A stretch of 64,000 nt of DNA from Brachybacterium sp. P6-10-X1 (GCF_001969445.1 NZ_CP017297.1:3534001-3598000); one strand, 5' to 3'. Shown: positions 1 through 8,979, counted from the first letter of the stretch. Made by a program: numbers and translations. Notes: generated by a model from the letters alone, not told the origin.

Positions 1-595
1 CGGAGGGGCCGGTGAGCTGGATGCAGCCGTCGTAGCCACGGTCGACGACGTGGTCCACCACGGTGCGCGCGTCGTCGGCCTCCGCGGTCATGACCTTCAC
101 GAAGTCCTCGGGGCCGACGTAGTGGCCGATCACCGCGAAGTCCAGGGACAGCGATTCCAGGGTCGCGGGGCGGTGGTCCTGATCGGCCAGGTCGAGCAGC
201 ACCACCCCGTCGACCCGGCGCTGGTGGGCCCAGGTGCGGAACACCTCGACCTCCTCGTCGGGCCCGCCCCGGACGAAGCGCAGCAGCAGCTCGAAGCCGT
301 GGGCGCTGGTCGCCGACTCGATGCCGGCCGTCACCGCGGAGTAGAACGGCTCGCGGGAGACCTCCTCGGGGTCCCGGACCAGCACCAGACCGATGTTGCC
401 GCTGCGGCCGCGGCGCAGCGCCTGGGCGCCCGAGTGCGGGGTCCAGCCCGTCGCCCGGGCGTGCTCGAGCACGCGCTCGCGCATCGCCGCGCTCACGCCC
501 GGCTTGTCGTTCAGCGCATAGCTCACGGTGGCAGGGGAGATGCCGAGGTCGTGGGCGATCGTGGCGACCGTCGGGCGGGAGGGCTTTCGCGGCAT
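1..595 (-). CDS. LacI-family transcriptional regulator (3' end outside window)
   Basis: Reading leftwards from an ATG at 595, the frame stays open to the window edge (198 codons). The first 50 residues form a LacI helix-turn-helix with the signatures TVATIAHDLGIS and PATVSYALNDKPGVS. The periplasmic-binding-protein-like core follows, including NIGLVLVRDPEEV near residue 65. Proteins of this family are dimeric repressors that bind a sugar or related effector. The C-terminal part is missing because the window ends. It is divergent from the FUSC gene, which it may or may not control; its effector cannot be read from this fragment. Confidence 0.9.
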   Translation of the reverse strand, partial: MPRKPSRPTVATIAHDLGISPATVSYALNDKPGVSAAMRERVLEHARATGWTPHSGAQALRRGRSGNIGLVLVRDPEEVSREPFYSAVTAGIESATSAHGFELLLRFVRGGPDEEVEVFRTWAHQRRVDGVVLLDLADQDHRPATLESLSLDFAVIGHYVGPEDFVKVMTAEADDARTVVDHVVDRGYDGCIQLTGPS

Positions 596-988
596 GGGCA
601 CAGGCGCTCTTTCGGGTCGAGGGAGGAGGGATCCGGCCCCGGCGTCGGCTCCTCGGATTCCCTGCGGCGGGCGCCCACACGCAGGTCGGAGCGGGACGGT
701 GGTGCGGGTTGCGCACATGATAGGTCCCCGGCGTCGCGACATCGGCTCGCCGACGGCGGAGCGAGTGGGGCACCGGGCCGCCGCGCGCTGCGGAGCGGGG
801 CGGGTCGAACCCCGGGGGGCGGGCGGGCCGCGATCCGGGGAGCGGGGTTTGGGAGCGGGCGAGCCGCGCTCCGGGAGAGCCCGCCGGCGACCGACCGGTC
901 GCGCCGCGCGGTGGTCGCCGGAAGCGACCGTAGGATCGCCCGACGGTGCGGGCCGAATCCATCGGACCGCGAAGGCGAGGAGGGGAGC
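596..988. other. Intergenic region between divergent lacI-type and FUSC genes
   Basis: This 393-nt stretch holds no convincing gene; open frames crossing it are coding shadows of GC-rich DNA. On the plus strand TAGGAT at 931-936 is a likely -10 for the FUSC gene, whose purine-rich ribosome site lies just before 989. On the minus strand TATCAT (722-717) could be the -10 for the LacI gene. No well-matched -35 was seen for either. Confidence 0.5.
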
Positions 989-2125
989 ATGTCGCTCGGT
1001 TCTCGTGCGGCAGCAGCGCTGCGGCGCCCCGAGGTGGAGACCGATCTCGTGCAGATCGCCAAGGCGGTCGTCGCGGCGTCCATCGCCTGGTGGCTCGCGA
1101 TCTCGGTGCTGGAATCGGCGCAGCCCTTCCTCGCGCCCTGGACCGCCCTGCTGACGGTGCACGCCACCGTGTTCCGGTCGCTCTCCCGCGGGGCGCAGAC
1201 CCTGGTGGCCTCGGCGCTCGGCGTCCTGGTCTCCTTCCTCGTCGGCAGCTTCCTCGGGGTGCATCTGTGGACCTTCGCCCTCGCCCTGCTCCTGGGCATG
1301 CTCGGCTCGCGACTGCCCGGGATCCGGATGGAGGGCGTGGCGATCGCCACCACCGCCATCTTCGTGCTCGGCAGCGGTTTCGAGGCGCAGCAAGCGCTGC
1401 TCCTGTCCCGCCTGGTCGAGGTCGCCCTCGGCGTCGGCGTCGGCGCGGCGATCAATCTCCTGGTCGTGCCTCCGCTGAGGGACAAGCAGGCCGCGGCGTA
1501 CGTCGACCACATCAATCGACGCATGGGGGCCGTGCTGGAGGACATGGCGGAGTCGTTCTCCGTCTCCTGGGAGACCGATCGGGCGGAGGAGTGGTCCCGG
1601 GAGGCCACCGCGATGCGCCAGGAGCTCGATGCGGTGTGGGAGACCGTACGGCTGGCCCGGGAGAGCGGGCGGGCGAACCCGCGCCGTCGCCTGCCGACCC
1701 CGCTCGGACGACGCGGTCGAGGACGTGGCGGACGGCGCGGCCACGGAGCGGATTCGGAGGTCGGCTACGAGGAGATCCTGCTCCGGGTCGACGAGGGCAT
1801 CCTCCACCTGTTGCACCTCGCCCGCACGCTGCGGGAGGCGAGCTACGTCGAGGGGGCGTGGGACGAGCAGTTCCGCCGGCGGTGGACGGCCACCGTGCGG
1901 GATGCGGGTCGGTCGATCGCCGATCCCGATGCCGACGTCGAGCCGGTCCAGCGGCGCCTCGACGCTCTCGCCGTGCAGCTGTCCGACCACCAGGAGCTGC
2001 CGCGGGAGAACTGGCCGATCTACGGGTCGCTGATCACGAGCATGCAGCTCATCGCCACCATCGTCGACGACGTCGCCTCGGCTCGTGCGGCGCGGGAGGG
2101 CTCGCGCGAGAACCCCGAGGCATAG
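989..2125 (+). CDS. FUSC-family membrane protein (aromatic-acid exporter type)
   Basis: This 378-residue protein has a hydrophobic N-terminal half with about five or six membrane segments between residues 25 and 165. A hydrophilic, mostly helical C-terminal half follows, with an Arg/Gly-rich stretch near residues 230-255. The hydrophobic half matches the FUSC/ArAE pattern (motifs FLAPWTALLTVHATVF and LGSRLPGIRMEGVAIATTA). Family members export aromatic acids or have unknown membrane roles, so the substrate is not predicted here. The ATG at 989 follows the purine-rich GGCGAGGAGGGGAGC. The frame is open further upstream, but only this start fits the domain and ribosome site. It is transcribed alone and converges on the next gene. 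Confidence 0.8.
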   Translation: MSLGSRAAAALRRPEVETDLVQIAKAVVAASIAWWLAISVLESAQPFLAPWTALLTVHATVFRSLSRGAQTLVASALGVLVSFLVGSFLGVHLWTFALALLLGMLGSRLPGIRMEGVAIATTAIFVLGSGFEAQQALLLSRLVEVALGVGVGAAINLLVVPPLRDKQAAAYVDHINRRMGAVLEDMAESFSVSWETDRAEEWSREATAMRQELDAVWETVRLARESGRANPRRRLPTPLGRRGRGRGGRRGHGADSEVGYEEILLRVDEGILHLLHLARTLREASYVEGAWDEQFRRRWTATVRDAGRSIADPDADVEPVQRRLDALAVQLSDHQELPRENWPIYGSLITSMQLIATIVDDVASARAAREGSRENPEA

Positions 2126-2202
2126 GCACGGGCCCCATCTCGCCATCGCAGGTCGCGCTTCCGATCTGTGTCGCAGGCGCAGCGTGGGCGTCCCGAGGCA
2201 GG

Positions 2203-2232
2203 TCGGGCCCCGCGCCGCAGCACGGGGCCCGA
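2203..2232. terminator. Bidirectional hairpin terminator between convergent genes
   Basis: A perfect 10-bp stem (TCGGGCCCCG with CGGGGCCCGA) encloses a 10-nt loop, midway between the ends of the FUSC gene and the convergent MFS gene. There is no U-tract, which is common for terminators in high-GC actinobacteria. Confidence 0.65.
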
Positions 2233-2256
2233 TGGGCAGCCGGCGCGACCGGGCGC

Positions 2257-3699
2257 TCAGAAGGTGCCGGCGCCCACCTGCTCGGTGCGCTCCTTCTGAC
2301 GCTCCACGTCCTGGGGGTAGACCCGGTAGAACAGGAACCAGTAGCCGGCGTTGAGCAGGTAGGGGACGACCACGAAGAACAGGAACATCGTCTGGTTGCT
2401 GAAGGCCTCGGCGATGAAGCCGACGCCCAGCGCCATCAGGGCGGTCAGGCCGCCCTGGATGAGGGAGAAGAGCATCGCGAAGGCGGTGGCGTTGAGCTGC
2501 GTGGGCACCACGTTGGAGACCATCGGCAGCACACAACCGGAGAAGCCGATCGAGAAGACCAGGCCCAGCACGAAGGAGAGGCCGACTCCGGGCAGGAAGC
2601 CCTCGTAGGAGGTCTGGGTGGCGAGGGCGACGGTGGCGGCGAAGGACACCAGGTAGATCTGCATGAGCATGATCCGGCCCTTCTCGCCGAACCTCCGCAC
2701 GAACAGGTCGGCCAGGCGTCCGCCGAGGAAGGCGGAGAGCACGGCTCCGACGGAGAAGGCGGACATCGCCACCGTGGACTGGAAGACCGTCAGGCCGCGC
2801 TCGACGACGAGGAAGTTCGGATAGAAGGCCAGCAGCACGAGGCTGGTGACCAGCACGACCATGCCGGCCATGAGGGAGACGGTGGGGATCTTGAACAGCT
2901 TGATGCCATCGGCGATCTTGAACCGCCCGGCCTCGGCCATCATGTCCTCGCGAGAGGTGTTCTGGCGCGGGTCCGTCACCCAGACCGCGATGAGGACGCC
3001 GGAGAGGATGGAGATGCCGCCCATGGTCCACATGGCGTAGCGCCAGGCGTTGCCGTCAGGGTTCTCGCCCATGGCGAAGAGACCGATGGCCGGGCCCATG
3101 AGGATGCCGACGGCGGAGCCGATGGAGCGGATCGTGCCGTAGGCCTTGCCGCGCTGGGACTGCTTGAACAGGTCCGGCAGCAGACCGTTGATGATCGGTT
3201 CGGAGGCGACGGTGCCGACGACGCTGATCGTGTACAGGATCAGCAGCCAGGTGAAGGTCGGGGCGAAGCCGGAGGCCACGGTCCACAGTCCCCAGACCCC
3301 CGTGACCAGGATCAGGACCTTCTTGCGGCCGTATTTGTCCGCCAGCATCGCCCAGAACGGGCCGAACGCCATGCGTGCGAATTTGCTGATCGCGCTGAGC
3401 AGGCCGAGCATTCCCTCGCCGACGCCGAAGGCGACGCCGATGAGCGGAAAGAACGTGTTGATCAGGCCGCCCTCGGAATTGTCGACCGCTTGCGAGAATC
3501 CCATGGCGGCCATCGCCTTGCCATTGCCCTTGGTGGGTTCCTCGCCCGTGGCGTCAGGGCGGCGGGAGTCGCTGTCGATGACGGCCACGCCGGGGGCGCT
3601 GCCCTCGGAGCGCGCGAAGAGCGTGCCGGTCTCGGTGGAGACCGTGCCGGAGATCGGGTCGGGGCGGGTGTCGTCGTCGCCCATCGGGGTATTTCCCAT
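2257..3699 (-). CDS. MFS transporter
   Basis: This 480-residue protein has a hydrophilic N-terminal extension of about 75 residues, then twelve predicted membrane segments typical of the major facilitator superfamily. The cytoplasmic loop 2-3 signature is present as LADKYGRKK, and an equivalent GGRLADLFVRRFGEK follows segment 8. This family moves small solutes with a proton or other gradient. The substrate is not evident. The ATG at 3699 follows a GAGAGGAA site, and a 6-bp hairpin (3716-3731) sits just upstream in the leader. It is transcribed alone, divergent from the MarR/SDR pair across a long regulatory gap. Confidence 0.85.
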   Translation of the reverse strand: MGNTPMGDDDTRPDPISGTVSTETGTLFARSEGSAPGVAVIDSDSRRPDATGEEPTKGNGKAMAAMGFSQAVDNSEGGLINTFFPLIGVAFGVGEGMLGLLSAISKFARMAFGPFWAMLADKYGRKKVLILVTGVWGLWTVASGFAPTFTWLLILYTISVVGTVASEPIINGLLPDLFKQSQRGKAYGTIRSIGSAVGILMGPAIGLFAMGENPDGNAWRYAMWTMGGISILSGVLIAVWVTDPRQNTSREDMMAEAGRFKIADGIKLFKIPTVSLMAGMVVLVTSLVLLAFYPNFLVVERGLTVFQSTVAMSAFSVGAVLSAFLGGRLADLFVRRFGEKGRIMLMQIYLVSFAATVALATQTSYEGFLPGVGLSFVLGLVFSIGFSGCVLPMVSNVVPTQLNATAFAMLFSLIQGGLTALMALGVGFIAEAFSNQTMFLFFVVVPYLLNAGYWFLFYRVYPQDVERQKERTEQVGAGTF

Positions 3700-3745
3700 C
3701 TGATTCCTCTCGAAAGCTGCCGGAAGGCAGCGGTGAACAGCATTG

Positions 3746-3760
3746 TTCGAAGACTTCGAA
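3746..3760. promoter_or_regulatory. Palindrome, candidate operator upstream of the MFS gene
   Basis: The sequence TTCGAAGACTTCGAA is two identical self-complementary TTCGAA blocks around a 3-nt centre. It lies about 50 nt upstream of the MFS start, a usual place for a repressor site. The protein that would bind it is unknown. Confidence 0.4.
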
Positions 3761-4112
3761 GCGGTTTTTCCGCGCAGTGCGTCATTGGTGGCGGTGCATT
3801 TCCCCGCTCGGATGGTGCGTCGGGGTCGTCACAGTGTGGATTCGCTGCCGCGGCTCGCACATCGGTTGCCATGTGTTGCAGTGGGTCGCGACTCTGTGGA
3901 GCGTTTCAAAATGCGAACACGGAATATTACTTTCCGGTAAGGCCAGTCCGGACGTAGGAATGCCGGAATGGTCACGGGTCGGTATCGACTCGGCGTGATC
4001 GTCGGGGGGCTCGCCCGCGGGGTGTCCCGGCGCTCACGCGGGGAGGTGGCTCGATCCGCGCACGTCCCTTCGGTCCACGTGCGCGTCCCTGCGTGTCGCA
4101 CTCGACCATGTG

Positions 4113-4143
4113 GTTGCCTCACGCAACTAGATCGGCGTACGAT
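4113..4143 (+). promoter_or_regulatory. MarR promoter with overlapping operator
   Basis: TTGCCT (4114-4119) and TACGAT (4138-4143) are 18 nt apart and form a good -35/-10 pair. The -35 lies inside an inverted repeat, GTTGC-CTCAC-GCAAC (4113-4127), of the kind MarR proteins bind. The -10 ends 7 nt before the MarR ATG, so the transcript is probably leaderless and autoregulated. Confidence 0.65.
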
Positions 4144-4150
4144 GTGTGCC

Positions 4151-4624
4151 ATGGATCGCGAGACCCTCGACCTGCACCGTGCCACCCTGCGTGCCCTGAC
4201 CCGCCTCATGTCGCAGTGGAGCTCGCTGGAGTTCCAGCGTCGGATCACGGCGCAGTGCGGGCTCTCCCTCGATCCGGTCGCGGTCCGCGCGCTGTACGGC
4301 CTCGGCATCACCGGCGGTGCCGCGCGCCCCAGCGACCTGGCCGACGACCTGCACCTGACGCGCCCGTCGACCTCGAAGCTCATCGCCCGGCTGACGGCGG
4401 CGGATCTCGTCGAGCGCCGCCCGGACCTCACCGACGGACGGTCCGCGCACGTCGCCCTGACCGCTGCGGGCCGGCACGCCTACGAGCAGCTCTTCGAGGC
4501 GGGCCTCACCCTGCTCGCCGAGGCCACCGAGGACTGGGACGACGCCGACGTGCGTGCCCTGTCCCAGCTGCTGACCCGCTTCACCGCCGGGCTCGCGACC
4601 GACTCCACCACGACCACCACCTGA
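4151..4624 (+). CDS. MarR-family transcriptional regulator
   Basis: This 157-residue protein has a winged helix-turn-helix around residues 45-110, with the segments RPSDLADDLHLTRPSTSKLIARL and the wing DLTDGRSAHVALT. That layout is typical of MarR dimers, which usually repress their own and nearby genes until a small phenolic or oxidising ligand binds. The frame is open upstream, but the ATG at 4151 fits the family length and lies 7 nt after a -10 box. An SDR dehydrogenase follows after 26 nt on the same strand and is probably co-transcribed, so it is the likely target along with the gene itself. The protein ends in an odd run of threonines. Confidence 0.85.
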   Translation: MDRETLDLHRATLRALTRLMSQWSSLEFQRRITAQCGLSLDPVAVRALYGLGITGGAARPSDLADDLHLTRPSTSKLIARLTAADLVERRPDLTDGRSAHVALTAAGRHAYEQLFEAGLTLLAEATEDWDDADVRALSQLLTRFTAGLATDSTTTTT

Positions 4625-4650
4625 GAACCGCATCGAAAGGTCACCACCCC

Positions 4651-5490
4651 ATGTCCCGCACCTACGTCGTCACCGGCGCCGCCTCCGGCATCGGCCGCAC
4701 CACCGCCCAGATCCTCTCCGACCGCGGCGAGCGGGTGATCGGCGTCGACCTCCAGGGCACCGACGTCTCCGGCGACCTCTCCACCCGCGAGGGTCGCGCC
4801 GGCGCTGCCGAGGGGGCCGCCCGGCTCGCCGACGGCACGGTCGATGCCGTGATCGCCTGCGCCGGCCTGTCGATCCCGAAGCCGCTCACCGCGTCGGTGA
4901 ACTACTTCGGCATGACGGAGTTCCTCGAGGCCCTGCAGCCTGCGCTGGCCCGCTCCGAGGCGCCGCGCGTCGCGCTGGTCTCCTCGATGGCGACGCTGCA
5001 GCCCGTGGTCCCTGCTCTGGTGGATGCACTGCTGGCGGGGGACGAGGCCGCCGCGCTCGAGATCGCCACCCGGATGGCCGAGGATCCCCGGACCGCGAAC
5101 GTCATCTACCCGTCCTCCAAGCGCGCCATCTCCCGCTGGGTGCGCCGCGAGGCCCCCACCGAGCGCTGGGCCGGCGCCGGCATCCCGCTGAACGCGGTGG
5201 CGCCCGGGACCGTGGTCACCCCGATGACGAAGGAGCTGCTGGCCAGCGAGCAGGGACGGGCGATGACCGACGCCTACGTGCCGATGCCGCTGAACTCGCA
5301 CCAGGGCCCGGAGACCATCGCGCATCTGCTGATCTGGCTCACGTCGGTGGAGAACTCCCACTGCGCCGGTCAGACCATCTACTGCGACGGCGGCACCGAC
5401 GTGGTGCTGCGCGGCGAGGACGTGTGGTCCTGGAACGACGCGGCGATGCGCGAGACCTTCGCCGAGATCACGGCCGGACTCGCGGGCTGA
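4651..5490 (+). CDS. Short-chain dehydrogenase/reductase (SDR)
   Basis: This 279-residue NAD(P)-dependent oxidoreductase starts with the Rossmann motif TGAASGIG (residues 8-15). It has the CAGLS segment that supports the nucleotide pocket, a catalytic Ser in VSSMA, and the catalytic pair in YPSSKRA (Tyr-x3-Lys). A long insertion before the Tyr and the C-terminal CAGQTIYCDGGTD resemble 3-alpha-hydroxysteroid dehydrogenase/carbonyl-reductase-type SDRs. Its substrate is unknown, probably an alcohol or ketone linked to the ligand of the MarR protein encoded just upstream. The start at 4651 follows GAAAGG at 4635-4640. Confidence 0.85.
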   Translation: MSRTYVVTGAASGIGRTTAQILSDRGERVIGVDLQGTDVSGDLSTREGRAGAAEGAARLADGTVDAVIACAGLSIPKPLTASVNYFGMTEFLEALQPALARSEAPRVALVSSMATLQPVVPALVDALLAGDEAAALEIATRMAEDPRTANVIYPSSKRAISRWVRREAPTERWAGAGIPLNAVAPGTVVTPMTKELLASEQGRAMTDAYVPMPLNSHQGPETIAHLLIWLTSVENSHCAGQTIYCDGGTDVVLRGEDVWSWNDAAMRETFAEITAGLAG

Positions 5491-5502
5491 GCGCGCCGCC
5501 TG

Positions 5503-5522
5503 CGCCCCTGGGCGGAGGGGCG
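5503..5522. terminator. Hairpin between convergent SDR and RidA genes
   Basis: A 7-bp stem (CGCCCCT with AGGGGCG) closes a 6-nt loop just after the SDR stop codon, in the 146-nt gap between convergent genes. It has no U-tract. Confidence 0.4.
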
Positions 5523-5636
5523 GTGCCGTCCAGCGCCGGGGCATCGCGTGTGCGAGGCGCCGCCCGGGGAGGGTGTCGTCGGCGGGGCGCACGACGCGGT
5601 GCTCCTGCCGGGCGGGCCTCGGCACCTGCGGGAGGG

Positions 5637-6020
5637 TCAGGCGCTGATCCGCGCCACCACGTCGATCTCCACCTTGATGTTCGCCAGCTGCGAGCCGACG
5701 GTGGTGCGCACCGGGAACGGCTCGGAGAAGAACTCGCGGTAGGCCTCGTTGAACTCCTGGAAGTCCGCGAGGTCCGCGAGATGAACGGTCGTCTTCAGCG
5801 CGTCGTCGAGGCTCGCCCCCCGTTCGGCGAGGACCGACGCGATGTTGCGCAGCACCTGCCGGGTCTGCTCCGCGACGGAGTCGGAGACCTCGCCGGTGGC
5901 CGGGTCCTGGGGCCCGAACCCGGCGGTGAACAGCAGGTCGCCGCTGACGATCGCCTGGCTGTAGGGCCCGGCGGGCTGCGGGGCGTTGGTGGTGTGGAGG
6001 GCGTGCTTGGGGGTGCTCAT
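5637..6020 (-). CDS. RidA-family enamine/imine deaminase
   Basis: This 127-residue protein covers the full RidA (YjgF/YER057c) fold. It starts HTTNAPQPAGPYSQAI and has the typical C-terminal PVRTTVGSQLANIKVEIDVVA, with the arginine that binds the carboxylate of the imine. RidA proteins release ammonia from reactive 2-imino acids made by PLP enzymes or amino-acid oxidases. The gene overlaps the D-aminoacylase gene by 4 nt and is last in an operon with it and an MFS carrier. That context suggests it clears imines produced when released D-amino acids are oxidised or deaminated. Confidence 0.92.
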   Translation of the reverse strand: MSTPKHALHTTNAPQPAGPYSQAIVSGDLLFTAGFGPQDPATGEVSDSVAEQTRQVLRNIASVLAERGASLDDALKTTVHLADLADFQEFNEAYREFFSEPFPVRTTVGSQLANIKVEIDVVARISA

Positions 6021-7639
6021 GGGTCTCCTCGTCGTGGTGAGCGGTCATCGGTTCCCGGCGCGGCGGCCCGGAGGCCGCTGCCCGGGTGCTCGCCGGTGAG
6101 GTTCCCACCGGCCAGAACGGGGCGGCCGCCGACGATCACGTCGTCGATGCCCTCGGCGAGGGCGAGCGGCCGGTCGTAGGTCGCGCCGGGGCGCACGGTG
6201 TCGAGGTCCACCAGAGCCACGTCGGCGCGGAACCCGGGGCGCACTCGACCGCGGTCGCCGAGGTGGAAGCGCTCGGCAGCTCCGGTCGCCAGGTGCCGGA
6301 CCGCCTCGGGCCAGGTCAGGAAGCCGTGCTCGCGCACGTAGGTCGCGAGGTAGGAGGCGAATGCCCCGCGGGCACGGGGATGCGGATGGGCGCCGAGGAA
6401 GATCCCGTCGGACCCGCCCAGGTGTCGGGGATGGGCGATCAAACGGCCGAGGTCCGAGACCGGGCGCTGGTCGCGCACCGCCATCACCACGTTCACCTCC
6501 AGGTGGGAGGCGGCCAGCAGATCCAGCGCCGCGTCGATCGCGTCGGTGCCGCGTCGTGCGGCGACCTGCGCGAGGCTCAGCCCCGGAGCCCAGGAGAATT
6601 CCTCGGCGACCGTGTGCGCGATGGTGATCAGCTCCGGCCATTCGGGGCCGAGGCTGGGGTTGTGGTCCACGCCGGGGAACCAGTCCCGGCGCAGCTGCTC
6701 GCGCCGGTCCGGATCGCGCAGTAGGACAGCGGCCTCGTCCGGATCCATGGCGTTCAGCGTCGGCGGCAGCAGCGTCATCCCCAGGATCGAGCAGCCGCGG
6801 GTGTAGGGATAGGCGTCGAAGCCGGCGTCCACGCCGCGCTCGTCGAGCCAGCTCATCAGGCGCCAGGCCTCGTCGGCCCGGGTGTGGAAGTGCGAGATGT
6901 GCACCGGCACGCCCGCGTCGAGCCCGATGCGGGCCACCTCGTCGACGCCCTCCTGCGAGTTGTCCTCGTAGCCGCCGCGCATATGGGTGACGTAGGGGAG
7001 TCCGGACGCGGCGAGCGGACGGCACAGGGCGGCGATCTCCTCGGCGTCGGCGTAGAGCCCCGGGGTGTAGTCGAGTCCGGTGGAGAGCCCGACGGCCCCG
7101 TCGGCCACCCCGCGGGCGACCAGCGCCGTCATCTCGGCGATCTCCTCGGCGGTGGCGGGGCGGTCCTCGCCGCCGATCACCTGGTGGCGCACGGTGCCGG
7201 CGGGCACCAGGGAGGCGACGTTGATCGGCACCGTCCCGTCGTAGCTCGCCAGCAGCTGCGCGAGGCCCGGTCCTCGGTAGGTGGGGTGAGGGGCGTTGAT
7301 CGCCGCGAAGTACGTCCTCGCCCAGGCGCCGTCGCCGGGGGCGTAGGAGACGCCGTCCTGCCCGCCGATGATCGTCGTGACCCCCTGGCGCAGCAGGGCC
7401 TGCTGCACGTCCGGATCGAACACCGCGCCCTCGGCGTGGGAGTGGGCGTCGACGAATCCGGGCAGCACCAGGCGCCCGTCGGCCTCGAGGACCTGCGCGT
7501 GCGCGGCATCGGCGGCAGCTCCGGGTCCGACGGCGGCGATGCGCTCGCCGACGATCAGCACGTCGGCCGCGCGCACGCCGTCGTCGTCGACGACGCGCCC
7601 GCCCCGGATCAGCAGCGATTCTGTGTGCGACATGCTCAC
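6017..7639 (-). CDS. N-acyl-D-amino-acid deacylase (amidohydrolase)
   Basis: This 540-residue amidohydrolase-superfamily enzyme resembles D-aminoacylases, which split N-acyl-D-amino acids into a fatty acid or acetate and the free D-amino acid. The metal-binding DAHSHAEG lies near residue 65. THMRGG (about residue 220) and HISHFHT (about 250) supply further ligands, and GGSDGIFLGAHPHPRARG near residue 410 resembles the substrate-binding lid. A start at 7639 overlaps the upstream MFS stop by 4 nt, and an alternative ATG lies two codons in. It is the middle gene of a transporter-deacylase-RidA operon. Other amide or urea substrates are possible. Confidence 0.85.
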   Translation of the reverse strand: MSMSHTESLLIRGGRVVDDDGVRAADVLIVGERIAAVGPGAAADAAHAQVLEADGRLVLPGFVDAHSHAEGAVFDPDVQQALLRQGVTTIIGGQDGVSYAPGDGAWARTYFAAINAPHPTYRGPGLAQLLASYDGTVPINVASLVPAGTVRHQVIGGEDRPATAEEIAEMTALVARGVADGAVGLSTGLDYTPGLYADAEEIAALCRPLAASGLPYVTHMRGGYEDNSQEGVDEVARIGLDAGVPVHISHFHTRADEAWRLMSWLDERGVDAGFDAYPYTRGCSILGMTLLPPTLNAMDPDEAAVLLRDPDRREQLRRDWFPGVDHNPSLGPEWPELITIAHTVAEEFSWAPGLSLAQVAARRGTDAIDAALDLLAASHLEVNVVMAVRDQRPVSDLGRLIAHPRHLGGSDGIFLGAHPHPRARGAFASYLATYVREHGFLTWPEAVRHLATGAAERFHLGDRGRVRPGFRADVALVDLDTVRPGATYDRPLALAEGIDDVIVGGRPVLAGGNLTGEHPGSGLRAAAPGTDDRSPRRGDP

Positions 7640-8979
7640 GATCCTCGCAGAGCGTGCAGGCGTCCGGCGTCCGCGGTGTCGGGCCGCATGGACGCGGTGG
7701 CGGTGGCGATCGCGCCGACGGCACTGATCACCACGACGTAGACGACCACCGGCCAGATCGAGCCTCCGGCCCAGCCCACCAGGGCGGTGGCGATCAGCGG
7801 GGCGAGGCCGCCGCCGAAGGTGTTGGACAGCTGATAGCCGATGTTCACTCCGGTGGTGCGCTGCTCGACGTCGAACATCTCGGTGAGCATGGTCTGCAGC
7901 GTGCCCTGCATGGCGATGCCCGGGATCGCGAAGCCCACGATCATGCCCAGCCAGATCAGCACCGGTTCATGCGTGCCGTAGAGGGCGAAGGCGGGCCACA
8001 CCAGCACGGCGAAGCCGAGGCAGCCGGCGATGTAGACCCTCTGGCGGCCGAGGCGGTCCGAGAGGGCGCCGTAGGTGGGGGCCAGGACGATCTGCAGGGC
8101 GCCGACGATCATGGTGCCGATGAAGCCGACCTGCGCGGGCACCCCGTCGGAGACCATGAACGCCAGGCCGAAGGTGAGCACCACGTAGCCGGCGATCGAC
8201 TGCGGCAGGCCGATGAGGATGCCGAGGATCGCGTTCTTGGGGTGGCGCAGCACCTCCCGGAGCGGCGAGGGCGCGGCGACCTTCTTCTCGGAGACGTCGC
8301 TGCGGTGCTGGGTGAACTCCTCGGACTCCTCGAGGTGGCGGCGCAGGATGACCGCGATGATCGCCAGGACCAGGGCGAACAGGAAGGGGATGCGCCAGCC
8401 CCAGGTCATGAAGAAGGATTCCGGGCCCGCGCCGAGGCCGGCCATCATGCCCGCCGAGGCGACGTTGGCGATGCCGGCGCCGCTGATCAGGAGTGCGCCG
8501 AACAGTCCCCGTCGGCCGACGGGCGCGTGCTCGACGACCATGGTCGCCGCCCCGCCCATCTCGCCGCCGACGAACAGGCCCTGGAACATGCGGGCGGTCA
8601 CCAGCAGGATCGGAGCGGCCAGCCCGATGCTGGCGTCCGAGGGGATCAGGCCGATCGCGGCCGTGGTCAGCCCCATGCCGATCACGGTGATCATGAGGGT
8701 GAGCTTGCGGCCGAAGCGGTCCCCGATGTAGCCGAACACGAGCCCGCCGACGGGCCGCAGCAGGAAGCCCACGGCGAAGGTCGCGAAGCTGGAGAGCTGG
8801 GCGACGAAGGCCGAGTCGGACGAGAAGAACACGGCGGGGAAGACCGCGGCGGAGGCGAGGCCGTACAAGTAATAGTCGAAGTACTCCATCAGCGTGCCGA
8901 TGGTGCCGCCGGCGATGGTGCGCCGCTGCCCGGGGGTGAGCTTCGCGGGTGGTGGTGCGGACCGGGTGGTCGACTGCAT
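7636..8979 (-). CDS. MFS metabolite:H+ symporter (ProP/ShiA type)
   Basis: This 446-residue carrier has the features of the metabolite:proton symporter branch of the MFS. These are the N-terminal TIGTLMEYFDYYLYGLASA, the loop 2-3 motif GYIGDRFGRKLTL, the charged RRHLEES loop, and a second GALSDRLGRQRVYI motif after segment 8. Members take up organic acids, betaines or amino-acid derivatives. The ATG at 8979 follows GAGGAGGA; the frame is open 14 codons further, but the ribosome site decides the start. It heads the operon with the D-aminoacylase and RidA genes, so its cargo is probably an N-acyl or free D-amino acid. Confidence 0.88.
   Translation of the reverse strand: MQSTTRSAPPPAKLTPGQRRTIAGGTIGTLMEYFDYYLYGLASAAVFPAVFFSSDSAFVAQLSSFATFAVGFLLRPVGGLVFGYIGDRFGRKLTLMITVIGMGLTTAAIGLIPSDASIGLAAPILLVTARMFQGLFVGGEMGGAATMVVEHAPVGRRGLFGALLISGAGIANVASAGMMAGLGAGPESFFMTWGWRIPFLFALVLAIIAVILRRHLEESEEFTQHRSDVSEKKVAAPSPLREVLRHPKNAILGILIGLPQSIAGYVVLTFGLAFMVSDGVPAQVGFIGTMIVGALQIVLAPTYGALSDRLGRQRVYIAGCLGFAVLVWPAFALYGTHEPVLIWLGMIVGFAIPGIAMQGTLQTMLTEMFDVEQRTTGVNIGYQLSNTFGGGLAPLIATALVGWAGGSIWPVVVYVVVISAVGAIATATASMRPDTADAGRLHALRGS

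Larger units (their letters stand above)
3700..4150. other. Long divergent regulatory region, relatively A+T-rich
   Basis: This 451-nt gap between the MFS gene and the MarR gene contains no credible gene. It holds a leader hairpin at 3716-3731 (GCTGCC, loop GGAA, GGCAGC). It also holds a 15-bp palindrome TTCGAAGACTTCGAA at 3746-3760 and an A+T-rich patch around 3895-3945. The MarR promoter and operator lie at 4113-4143. Its length and symmetry suggest a regulated promoter for the MFS gene. Confidence 0.5.

Noticed and set aside
50..988. Long open frame running into the FUSC gene from upstream
   Set aside because: Its upstream part is antisense to the LacI gene, and the ribosome site and domain start are at 989.
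946..3957. A thousand-codon open frame on the plus strand
   Set aside because: Composition is Arg/Gly/His-rich without a fold, and it covers the antisense of the MFS gene. It is a shadow typical of very GC-rich DNA.
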